A stretch of 9,695 bases of DNA from Actinomycetota bacterium. Its GTDB lineage: Bacteria; Actinomycetota; Actinomycetes; Nanopelagicales; Nanopelagicaceae. Where the stretch lies: positions 1 to 9,695 of the forward strand of contig CANCSL010000042.1 of assembly GCA_947380835.1 (NCBI GenBank). Direction: 5' to 3'. Shown here in pieces: positions 1 to 5,321 of this stretch. A model generated the notes under the pieces. The model had not been told where the DNA came from. It saw only the letters and a program-made list of their open reading frames with translations, and ran no database searches. How positions within the stretch are numbered: position 1 is the stretch's first letter; every line of letters begins with the position of its first letter. The position numbers and the translations under genes are program-made.

Positions 1-141
1 GAACTTTTTTACCGCAGAGATGAGCAAGGAATTTTGGTTGCCTCCTCAGGTTGGGATCAAAGCGATTGGATGGCGTTGCCAAATCACCGACTCTTAGTAA
101 TCAATCGCGAAACCATGGATTTGGAAATTCAAGAAATTTAG
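1..141 (+). CDS. 3' end of probable class II glutamine amidotransferase (partial)
   Basis: An open frame runs from the first base of the window to a TAG stop, giving the last 46 residues of a protein that begins upstream. The visible part contains LFYRRD, then ILVASSGWDQSDW, then a stretch like 'LPNHRLLVIN'. This order (a Tyr/Arg-rich strand, a 'VAS' strand, a Trp, then 'P..xLL') resembles the C-terminal end of class II (Ntn-hydrolase) glutamine amidotransferases of the YafJ/EgtC type, where the equivalent reads roughly VVASEPxDDxxWxxVP. The catalytic N-terminal Cys is outside the window, so the assignment rests on the tail alone. A terminator follows 14 bases after the stop, so this is the last gene of its transcript. 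Confidence 0.45.
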   Translation, partial: ELFYRRDEQGILVASSGWDQSDWMALPNHRLLVINRETMDLEIQEI

Positions 142-155
142 TCCGAAATACAGAA

Positions 156-195
156 GGCGCCGACCCTCTTGAGGGTGAAGATCGGCGCCGTTTTT
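156..195 (+). terminator. Rho-independent terminator
   Basis: Stem GGCGCCGA (156-163) pairs perfectly with TCGGCGCC (182-189). Inside it a second short stem, CCCTC-TT-GAGGG, can form. The outer stem is followed by G and a run of five T (191-195). It lies directly after the stop at 141, so it ends the plus-strand transcript. On the minus strand the stem is not followed by a T run, so it is a poor terminator for the convergent secreted-protein gene. Confidence 0.85.
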
Positions 196-220
196 CTGTT
201 GTAACCAACAGAAGAGTTAA

Positions 221-643
221 TTAGTCATCATCGCTTTCATTGTCCTCGCCGCCATCAGTTCCAAAATCGTCATCGTCACCGTCACCGTCATCGTCACCGC
301 TGACCGAAGATGAAGGTGCAGCGAAAGTTGGATTGGCTGGCGCGGGGGTTGAGGTCGTTGGTGCCGGGGTTGAGGTGGTAGGCGCTGGGGTTGAGGTGGG
401 CGCCGATCCCTCTGCGGTAGGAGCATTCGTTGGGGCTGTAGCAGCTGGTGTTGGAAGGGAAGTATCCAAAGAAACAGAAGCCGCATTAGTTGTTCGCAAA
501 GCTGGAGCTGGCGTTGACTGAGTGGAATCGGAAAGAATCTTGTGGTTATGAACAATCTTTGACGCGGCAATCGCGGCAGGCGCTCCGAGCAGGACCGAAA
601 TCGCAACACTGAGCGCCACCGTGTGGCGAAGATTTGAATTCAT
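221..643 (-). CDS. Small secreted protein with TPAP repeats and Asp-rich tail
   Basis: The 140-residue product is of no recognised family. Residues 1-27 form a clear Sec signal peptide: basic Asn/Arg start, hydrophobic core (VALSVAISVLLG) and an AIA-A type cleavage site. The middle, residues about 40-110, is low-complexity Pro/Thr/Ala/Ser with repeats of TPAPTTS, as seen in cell-wall-spanning or glycosylated linkers. The last 25 residues are almost all Asp, Gly and Glu (GDDDGDGDDDDF), which recalls Ca2+-binding Asp-rich loops but lacks a canonical EF-hand. There is no LPXTG motif or anchor. The ATG start has GGGAG nine bases upstream, inside a possible hairpin (646-679). It lies 77 bases downstream of the putative anti-sigma gene on the same strand, so it may belong to the same transcript or be a target of that sigma factor. 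Both are inference. Confidence 0.7.
   Translation of the reverse strand: MNSNLRHTVALSVAISVLLGAPAAIAASKIVHNHKILSDSTQSTPAPALRTTNAASVSLDTSLPTPAATAPTNAPTAEGSAPTSTPAPTTSTPAPTTSTPAPANPTFAAPSSSVSGDDDGDGDDDDFGTDGGEDNESDDD
345..404 (-). repeat. 21-base tandem repeat encoding TPAPTTS units
   Basis: On the plus strand the unit GGGGTTGAGG begins at 345, 366 and 387, giving two full 21-base units and a third of 18 bases. On the coding (minus) strand it encodes repeated TSTPAPT segments. Units differ at a few positions. The 21-base period keeps the frame, so copy-number change would alter only linker length. Confidence 0.8.
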
Positions 644-645
644 GT

Positions 646-679
646 GCTTGAGCTCCCATCGCTTGTTATTTGCTCAAGC
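646..679 (-). promoter_or_regulatory. Inverted repeat over the ribosome binding site of the secreted-protein gene
   Basis: GCTTGAGC (646-653) and GCTCAAGC (672-679) are perfect 8-base complements separated by 18 bases. In the minus-strand transcript this hairpin ends three bases before the ATG at 643. The Shine-Dalgarno GGGAG (653-657 region) falls at the edge of the stem, so folding could partly hide it. It could instead be a dyad operator. No T run follows, so it is not an intrinsic terminator. Confidence 0.45.
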
Positions 680-720
680 GCAGGCTCTCTTCAATTAATT
701 ACTGTGAAAGTACTGTGCCC

Positions 721-1638
721 TTAGTCGTCTTCGTGTTGAGTCGCGCTAGGGCTAGCAATGGAAGTGGGGGTTGCGCTCGATCGAGTCCGAGTGCCCTCAC
801 TTTCACGCTCGCGCGAGGAAGATGACGGAGATGAGATCGGTCTTGGCGTACGACTCTGAGTGGAGGAACTTGGTGACGGCGACCTGTGACTCTCTTCGCT
901 CTCTTGGCTTGAGCGAGAAACTTGCGGAGCAGGCGATCGGTTTTCATTTTCATCGTCTGCCTCCGAGTCACTACGAGATCCATTGGGCGAAGGAATCGCT
1001 ATCGGAGATTTCGAACTTTCGGAAACCTTATGAGGTGTCTCTGAATGTGAAGGCGCGCTCGTGGGCGTATGGGTCGCAGATGAGGAGCGAGAAGCAGAAG
1101 GTGGCGGTGTAGGTGAGTTGGCCGGAGTATTTGCAACAACACTTATCTGTTGATCTTCAGATTGATTGTTTTGGGTTTCACCTTCGCTACCCGAACTAGT
1201 TCCATCGGAAGAATTTTCGTCAGAACTTAACGTGGGCGGAACCAGAGATGGAGAAGCATCTGGAGATGCAGAGGTCAGCGGCGTCGAATTGAGTTTGGGC
1301 TCATTCGAATTTCCAGAAATAGTATTGCTGATGGCGACTATAGGTTTGCTCACAGCGGTGCTGACGGTGTGAACAATTTGCTTGATATCTGTGCTCACGC
1401 GCTCTGGGAGTAACCCGGCGTAAGCAAGCGATGGCACGGCAATGACAATGGTGACGGTAGGAATAACCAATCGCTTTAGCCAGCGGTGAGAGGGAAGAGC
1501 TTTGACGCCTCTGAATTCTTGGACCAAATGAGCAAGGACCTGTGCATCTTCGGGAACGGGCGTGGCGGCAAAGGCGCGCAGTTCTTGAAAGAGCTCATCG
1601 TTGGCTAGTTCGTCAAAGGGATCTATTGGATTGTTCAT
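721..1638 (-). CDS. Single-pass membrane protein with Ser/Pro-rich exterior, putative anti-sigma partner
   Basis: The 305-residue protein has three parts. Residues 1-55 are a soluble acidic N-terminal segment (PFDELANDELFQELRAF) that would lie in the cytoplasm. Residues about 57-77 form one hydrophobic helix (LVIPTVTIVIAVPSLAYAGLL). From about residue 110 to the end it is low-complexity Ser/Pro/Thr with many Glu and Arg, a likely disordered extracellular region. The start codon overlaps the sigma-factor stop as ATGA (1635-1638), and GGGAGGTGAG stands just upstream, so translation is coupled to the sigma gene. This coupling and topology are what is expected of an ECF anti-sigma factor. No zinc-binding HxxxCxxC (ZAS) motif is present, so the binding mode would differ from the RsrA type. 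The anti-sigma role is inference from context. Confidence 0.65.
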   Translation of the reverse strand: MNNPIDPFDELANDELFQELRAFAATPVPEDAQVLAHLVQEFRGVKALPSHRWLKRLVIPTVTIVIAVPSLAYAGLLPERVSTDIKQIVHTVSTAVSKPIVAISNTISGNSNEPKLNSTPLTSASPDASPSLVPPTLSSDENSSDGTSSGSEGETQNNQSEDQQISVVANTPANSPTPPPSASRSSSATHTPTSAPSHSETPHKVSESSKSPIAIPSPNGSRSDSEADDENENRSPAPQVSRSSQESEESHRSPSPSSSTQSRTPRPISSPSSSSRERESEGTRTRSSATPTSIASPSATQHEDD

Positions 1639-2228
1639 ATCTGCTCACCTCCCAAAATCTCTTTTAGCGAGGTAAGTCCCCGGTGAGCGAGCACGCGTAC
1701 GGAATTAGAACTCTTCTTCACAATTTTTGCGGTTTCTTCAACGGAAAGATCAGAAACTATTCGAAGCAACAATATTTCAGCTTGAGCTGGTGGCAATTTT
1801 TGGATTGCCTCAACGATGCGTTTCACTGATTCGCTGCCCTCGAACTCTTTTTCTACTGTCGATGGGCTGGGAATCCAAAAGGCTTCTTCGAGCTCGGCTG
1901 TAGGGCGAACTTGGCGGTCGCGGATTCGAACGGCATCGATGATGCGGTTACGGGCGATGGTGTAGAGCCAGGCTGCAAACTCGGTGGGTCCACCTTTAAA
2001 AGAGTGAATATCTCTGGCGACGTTTAACCAGGTCTCAGAAACAACTTCATCGGCGTCGATGGCGCTGCCATAAAGTTTGGATTGAACAAAACGCGTCAAC
2101 CGAGAATTGTGAAATCTCCACAGCGTGGTGAATCCATTCTCGTTCCCATTGCGAGCGCTTTTGAGGGCAGCACTTAACACCTCCTCGGCATTATCCGGAA
2201 GCGACCCATTTGTCCCAGAATCGCTCAT
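1635..2228 (-). CDS. ECF-type RNA polymerase sigma factor
   Basis: This 197-residue protein has the two sigma-70 domains of an ECF factor. Region 2 covers about residues 33-106, with DADEVVSETWLNVARDI (2.1/2.2, core binding) and WLYTIARNRIIDAVR (2.3/2.4, -10 recognition). Region 4 covers about 137-192, with LPPAQAEILLLRIVSDLSVEETAKI followed by the helix-turn-helix recognition segment SSNSVRVLAHRGLTSLKE. There is no sigma region 3, as usual for the group. The start at 2228 is preferred over an upstream in-frame TTG at 2270 because GGAGG stands seven bases before it and the extra 14 residues are unlike the family. The gene overlaps the membrane protein gene downstream by four bases. The likely job is switching on a small regulon in response to an envelope signal. 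Confidence 0.92.
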   Translation of the reverse strand: MSDSGTNGSLPDNAEEVLSAALKSARNGNENGFTTLWRFHNSRLTRFVQSKLYGSAIDADEVVSETWLNVARDIHSFKGGPTEFAAWLYTIARNRIIDAVRIRDRQVRPTAELEEAFWIPSPSTVEKEFEGSESVKRIVEAIQKLPPAQAEILLLRIVSDLSVEETAKIVKKSSNSVRVLAHRGLTSLKEILGGEQI

Positions 2229-2265
2229 GTCAACGCCTCCAAAAATGACGTTACAAAGAGGTAAG

Positions 2266-2280
2266 CGCAAAGAATTTGCG
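2266..2280. promoter_or_regulatory. Short perfect dyad upstream of the sigma gene
   Basis: CGCAAA (2266-2271) and TTTGCG (2275-2280) are perfect complements around GAA, about 38 bases upstream of the sigma-factor start. The place suits an operator in the sigma promoter region, but no convincing -35/-10 pair could be fixed, and the arms are short enough to occur by chance. Confidence 0.25.
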
Positions 2281-2355
2281 ATTCATTACAGGCAGAAAGA
2301 CTATTTCTGGGGGAAACAGAACTAGGCACGGGCGAAGGATATGAGAAGAGGTGTG

Positions 2356-2371
2356 AATTTAGCCTTAAATT
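2356..2371. promoter_or_regulatory. AT-rich dyad after the tetR gene
   Basis: AATTTA (2356-2361) and TAAATT (2366-2371) are perfect complements around GCCT, between the tetR stop and the sigma start. It may be a weak terminator stem for tetR or a protein site. The stem is too weak, and lacks a T run, to call it an intrinsic terminator. Confidence 0.2.
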
Positions 2372-2387
2372 ACCTGAGTACTTACCG

Positions 2388-3017
2388 TCAGTTTGCCGTG
2401 ACTAACAACGGCATCATCACATCATCGATAAAATTCTCGATTTCGCTCCGATTGGGCGGCCGGCCTTCAAAAGTAATGGATTGCATGACAAAGGCAATCG
2501 GAAGGTTGGCGATGACGGGAGAAATTGCCTCGCTCTTGATCAATCCAGCGTCGGCTGCAAGCTTTAGTGAGTTCAGAAGCTGGGCTTTCCGAGGATTGAT
2601 GATCTGGGCCTCCGCTGCCTGAGCCAACTTAGGCTCTCGTTGGAAGGCGGAGAAGCAGCCCGCCATTGCCTTGCCCAAAACGCCAGAAAAGGATTCGCTC
2701 ATGGAAGACATTTTGGAGATTAATCCAGATCTCAAATCGGTGAAATCCAACGGTATTTCACATCTATTGAGCTCATATTCCAGTGCGTCGATGACTAAAT
2801 CCACCTTGGTGTGCCACCGGCGATAGAGACTGGCCTTGCCCGTGTGGGCTAGGTGGGCAACGCCTTCAAAGGTAAGACCGGAATATCCCTCTTGGGCCAG
2901 AATTTCGATGGTGGCTGCAAAGATGGCAGCTACGAGGTTCTCCCCGCGCCGGCGCAAGACGCATGACTGCTCTAAGGAACGGTTGCGTTCCTTAGCGGGA
3001 GTTGTTAACCTACTCAT
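2388..3017 (-). CDS. TetR/AcrR-family transcriptional regulator
   Basis: From the ATG at 3017 the product is 209 residues, typical for TetR. The N-terminal DNA-binding domain covers about residues 25-80: helix AAIFAATIEILAQEGYSG, then helix-turn-helix GLTFEGVAHLAHTGKASLYRRW, with the family's 'SLYRRW..K' signature at 63-71. The rest is a divergent all-helical ligand/dimer domain, and its ligand cannot be told. The start is uncertain. No candidate ATG has a good Shine-Dalgarno. In-frame starts exist upstream at 3038, 3059 and 3077 (GTG), and a TTG at 2957 lies downstream; the transcript may be leaderless. It is divergent from the MFS exporter at 3108, with dyads at 2977 and 3023 that fit its operator, so it probably represses that exporter and itself. 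Confidence 0.9.
   Translation of the reverse strand: MSRLTTPAKERNRSLEQSCVLRRRGENLVAAIFAATIEILAQEGYSGLTFEGVAHLAHTGKASLYRRWHTKVDLVIDALEYELNRCEIPLDFTDLRSGLISKMSSMSESFSGVLGKAMAGCFSAFQREPKLAQAAEAQIINPRKAQLLNSLKLAADAGLIKSEAISPVIANLPIAFVMQSITFEGRPPNRSEIENFIDDVMMPLLVTAN
2972..2995. promoter_or_regulatory. Perfect 10-base-arm dyad, candidate TetR operator 1
   Basis: CTAAGGAACG (2972-2981) and CGTTCCTTAG (2986-2995) are perfect complements with a 4-base centre GTTG. The core GAACG-N4-CGTTC (2977-2990) recurs at 3023-3036. It lies inside the first codons of tetR if the ATG at 3017 is used, or in its leader if a later start is used. Such a long perfect dyad is unusual within coding DNA. It would suit autoregulation by roadblock or operator pairing. 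Confidence 0.6.
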
Positions 3018-3022
3018 ATAGA

Positions 3023-3036
3023 GAACGATACCGTTC
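3023..3036. promoter_or_regulatory. Candidate TetR operator 2 in the divergent promoter region
   Basis: GAACG-ATAC-CGTTC is a dyad with perfect 5-base arms, sharing both arms and the 4-base spacing with the site at 2977-2990. The centres of the two sites are 46 bases apart. It lies 6 bases upstream of the tetR ATG and 71 bases upstream of the exporter ATG, the usual place for an operator that controls both genes. Confidence 0.65.
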
Positions 3037-3107
3037 ATTAACACAAAGTTGCTACACATGTTCTTGGTAAGAGCCACTGCAACTGAACAATTAAAGGGGT
3101 AACACTC

Positions 3108-4580
3108 ATGACCGAGCCAACTAAGACAGAGACCGAAGACGGTTTAGATCCCAACCGCTGGCGCGCGCTGCTAGTTATTGCCATCGCCTCACTCATGGTG
3201 GTTCTTGATGCCTCCATCGTCAACATTGCTCTTCCCAGCGCCCAAAAGGCTCTGCACATCACGAACGCAAACCGTCAATGGGTGGTAACGGCGTACTCCC
3301 TCGCTTTCGGAAGTTTGCTCCTCCTCGGTGGGCGAATCGCCGACTTCGTCGGTCGCAAGAAAATCTTCATCATTGGTCTTATCGGCTTTGCTGGTGCATC
3401 TGCCCTTGGCGGCGTTGCCTCGAGCCAGGGAATGCTCTTTGGCTCCCGCGCACTTCAAGGCGCCTTTGGTGCATTGCTGGCGCCCGCAGCGCTCTCACTG
3501 ATCAACGTAACCTTCACCGTTCCAAAAGAGCGAGCTAAAGCGTTTGGTGTTTACGGCGCTATCTCCGGTGGTGGAGCAGCCATTGGTTTAATCCTTGGCG
3601 GAACTCTCACTGAATATGCCAACTGGCGCTGGTGCTTGGGAGTTAACGTTCCGATTGCATTGATTGCAGTTCTCTTGGCGATTCCATTCATTAAGGAATC
3701 TCACGCAGAAGGAAACCGCTCCTACGACATTCCAGGTGCCATCACCGCAACATTGGGCTTGGTCTCTTTGGTCTACGGATTCAGCCAAGCCGCGACAAAG
3801 GGCTGGTTGAAATCAGGAACTTATGAATTCTTTATTCTTGCCGCTGTCTTGTTGATTGCCTTTATCTTGATTCAAACCCAAGTGAAGAACCCATTAATGC
3901 CGCTGCGCGTTCTCAATGATCGCAACCGCGGTGGATCATATTTGGCCACTCTTCTCGTCGGAACTGGACTCTTCGCGATGTTCCTCTTCCTCTCTATCTA
4001 TATGCAGAGCTTCTTGCATTATTCCTCTCTTCGTTCGGGCTTTGCATTTTTGCCGTTCTCGATGGGCGTAATCCTCTTTGCCGGAGTTGCGGCGCAATTG
4101 CTTCCTAAAGTTGGGCCTCGTCCATTGATGACTACCGGTCTAATCGGGGCATCTGCAGGTTTGCTCTTGCTCTCTCGCATCACGCCAACTTCTTCGTACA
4201 CCACACATTTGTTGCCAGCAATGGTTTTGATGAGCACCAGCATGGCGCTCTTCTTCATTCCAAGCGCAAGCACTGGTTTGCACAATGCCGGGCTACATGA
4301 TGCTGGCGTCGCTAGTGCCATGATTAACACCAGCCAGCAAATTGGTGGCTCACTGGGAGCAGCCTTGCTCAACACCGTTGCCATTAGTTCGGCGACTGCT
4401 TTTGCTAAGGGTCACACCACATTGGGTGCTCAAACTCAGGCTTATGCCGCTGTTCACGGATTTTCCACCGCATTCAAATTCGGTGCTGGATTCCTGTTCC
4501 TCGGTGCACTTGTCTCGTTCTTTATGATCAATATTGGCAAAGAGTCACTTGTTGAGTCCGAGACCGGAGCGCTGATCTAA
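3108..4580 (+). CDS. MFS drug:H+ antiporter, DHA2 (14-helix) family
   Basis: The 490-residue membrane protein has about 14 hydrophobic helices and the DHA2 signatures. Motif D1 is in helix 1 (LDASIVNIALP, about residues 33-43). Motif A is in the helix 2-3 loop (GGRIADFVGRKK, about 74-85). A variant of antiporter motif C lies in helix 5 (GAISGGGAAIGLILGG), and NWRW follows it at the domain's inner end. These transporters export amphipathic drugs, dyes or other toxic compounds in exchange for protons; the substrate cannot be deduced. The ATG has AAAGGGG eight bases upstream. It is divergent from the TetR gene, with candidate operators between, which suggests induction by the TetR ligand, perhaps an exporter substrate. 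Its stop overlaps the convergent CopC-like gene by four bases. Confidence 0.93.
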   Translation: MTEPTKTETEDGLDPNRWRALLVIAIASLMVVLDASIVNIALPSAQKALHITNANRQWVVTAYSLAFGSLLLLGGRIADFVGRKKIFIIGLIGFAGASALGGVASSQGMLFGSRALQGAFGALLAPAALSLINVTFTVPKERAKAFGVYGAISGGGAAIGLILGGTLTEYANWRWCLGVNVPIALIAVLLAIPFIKESHAEGNRSYDIPGAITATLGLVSLVYGFSQAATKGWLKSGTYEFFILAAVLLIAFILIQTQVKNPLMPLRVLNDRNRGGSYLATLLVGTGLFAMFLFLSIYMQSFLHYSSLRSGFAFLPFSMGVILFAGVAAQLLPKVGPRPLMTTGLIGASAGLLLLSRITPTSSYTTHLLPAMVLMSTSMALFFIPSASTGLHNAGLHDAGVASAMINTSQQIGGSLGAALLNTVAISSATAFAKGHTTLGAQTQAYAAVHGFSTAFKFGAGFLFLGALVSFFMINIGKESLVESETGALI

Positions 4581-5122
4581 TCGCGTTTATAGATCCAAAG
4601 CCCGAAAAGTAAGGCTAAGACAATTAGCACCGTGGTGGTCGCGTAGATAGCCGTATGGCTCTTTGCTTCTTGATGAGCTACCACGGTTGCCGATGGCGAA
4701 GAGTTCGGAGTAACTTCCGAACTCTTTCCATATGTAAAAGTGAGTTCACCTTCAACAATATGACCATCTTGGGCAGCAACTCTATAATTAACCAGAACAA
4801 TCCCCTGGACGTCATTCGCCAATAAAGTGGTTGTTGTTACATTTTTGGAAACTGAGGTTGATCCACTGACTTGTTTTCCCTGAGCATTTGTAACCGTCAC
4901 AAAATTAATTTCTTGAGAGCTCAACGTTTGCAAATCTTCGGCAAAGTTAAGGACGACTTCGCTAGGCCAAGTCGTGACTTCCTGGCCGTTGCTAGGCGTG
5001 CTGGAAACAAGAGTTGTATGGGCGCTGGCTACTCCCGAAAAGTTCGAGGAGAAAATTGAAATGCACCCAGCCATGAGAATCACCGTCATCTTGCGAAGGC
5101 GTTGCAAGTAGCCTGTTTTCAT
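4577..5122 (-). CDS. CopC-domain copper-resistance-like protein, membrane anchored
   Basis: The 181-residue protein has a signal peptide (about residues 1-34, ending GVASA) directly followed by a mature His (HTTLVSSTPSNGQEV). That matches the CopC/YcnJ-type domain, whose N-terminal His is a Cu(II) ligand. The C-terminal part of the domain carries the family's conserved AAQDGHIVEGELTFTYG, whose Asp-Gly-His contributes the remaining ligands in many CopC proteins. A Ser/Pro/Thr linker (about 136-152) leads to one C-terminal helix (about 158-176) and a basic end (YKRD). It should therefore sit outside the membrane, anchored by its tail, as in many actinobacterial CopC proteins. The role is copper binding or delivery. 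No CopD partner is visible. GAAGGG ten bases before the ATG is a plausible ribosome binding site. The gene is divergent from the riboswitch operon. Confidence 0.85.
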   Translation of the reverse strand: MKTGYLQRLRKMTVILMAGCISIFSSNFSGVASAHTTLVSSTPSNGQEVTTWPSEVVLNFAEDLQTLSSQEINFVTVTNAQGKQVSGSTSVSKNVTTTTLLANDVQGIVLVNYRVAAQDGHIVEGELTFTYGKSSEVTPNSSPSATVVAHQEAKSHTAIYATTTVLIVLALLFGLWIYKRD

Positions 5123-5127
5123 GGAAT

Positions 5128-5156
5128 TTTAACCCTTCGCGTACTTTTGCTAGTGT
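5128..5156 (+). promoter_or_regulatory. Promoter-like sequence feeding the SAM-IV leader
   Basis: TTTAAC (5128-5133) is followed after 17 bases by an extended -10-like element TGCTAGTGT (5148-5156). Transcription would start near 5163, exactly where helix P1 of the riboswitch begins at 5164. The hexamers are only partial matches to the consensus; the fit of the start position is the main support. Confidence 0.45.
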
Positions 5157-5163
5157 TCATCTC

Positions 5164-5269
5164 GGTCAAGAGTATCGAAATCAAGCCCCGGCTTTTCGGT
5201 CGGCAACCCTCCTCCGCGGTGGGGTGCTCCGGGTGAGGACCAGGCCAGAAAGTCTGGCAAGCGCGGGCC
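5164..5269 (+). ncRNA. SAM-IV riboswitch aptamer
   Basis: The leader matches the SAM-IV class almost motif for motif: CAAGCCCCGGCT, CGGCAACCCTCC, CCGCGGTGGGGTGC, CCGGGTGAGGACC and the tail GGCAAGCGCGGG. The secondary structure closes. P1 is GGTC (5164-5167) with GACC (5238-5241). P2 is 5174-5180 with 5194-5200. P3 is 5206-5210 with 5221-5225. A short stem GCCAGA/TCTGGC pairs 5244-5249 with 5253-5258. Pseudoknot 1 pairs the P2 loop CCCGG (5187-5191) with CCGGG (5229-5233). Pseudoknot 2 pairs the P3 loop CCGCG (5214-5218) with the tail CGCGG (5262-5266), the feature that separates SAM-IV from SAM-I. It senses S-adenosylmethionine and should turn off the ABC importer genes when SAM is plentiful. 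Confidence 0.93.
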
Positions 5270-5314
5270 ACCGGCCCCGTCTTTTCTTGTGGCGCCTTCT
5301 GCGCCCGCGAAAGG
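5262..5314 (+). promoter_or_regulatory. Riboswitch expression platform that can hide the ribosome binding site
   Basis: Two exclusive folds can be drawn. In the first, CTTTTC (5281-5286) pairs with GAAAGG (5309-5314), and GGCGC (5291-5295) pairs with GCGCC (5301-5305). This buries the Shine-Dalgarno AAAGG that serves the GTG at 5322. In the second, the aptamer tail CGCGGGC (5262-5268) pairs perfectly with GCCCGCG (5303-5309), breaks the first fold and frees AAAGG. The tail is also the 3' strand of pseudoknot 2, so SAM binding would withhold it and favour the closed site. A competing small hairpin, GGGCC (5265-5269) with GGCCC (5273-5277) before CGTCTTTTCTT, could act as a weak terminator. Translational control is an inference from pairing. 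Confidence 0.6.
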
Positions 5315-5321
5315 TAAGACA

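Noticed and set aside
345..404. CRISPR-like array
   Set aside because: The repeats are directly tandem with a 21-base in-frame period, no spacers and no cas genes; they are coding low complexity.
240..521. Plus-strand open frame rich in Gly/Val/Ala opposite the secreted-protein gene
   Set aside because: It is the mirror of the low-complexity TPAP and Asp-rich repeats; the minus-strand frame has a signal peptide and ribosome binding site.
771..1112. Plus-strand open frame of 113 codons inside the putative anti-sigma gene
   Set aside because: It lies wholly antisense to the Ser/Pro-rich coding region, has no ribosome binding site and no family resemblance.
2229..2270. TTG at 2270 as the start of the sigma factor
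   Set aside because: The ATG at 2228 has GGAGG seven bases upstream; the added residues do not fit the family.
5265..5288. Intrinsic terminator as the main output of the riboswitch
   Set aside because: The stem is only five pairs, the T tract is interrupted, and it would be broken by pseudoknot 2 in the SAM-bound form, opposite to the expected OFF logic. The hidden ribosome binding site fits better.
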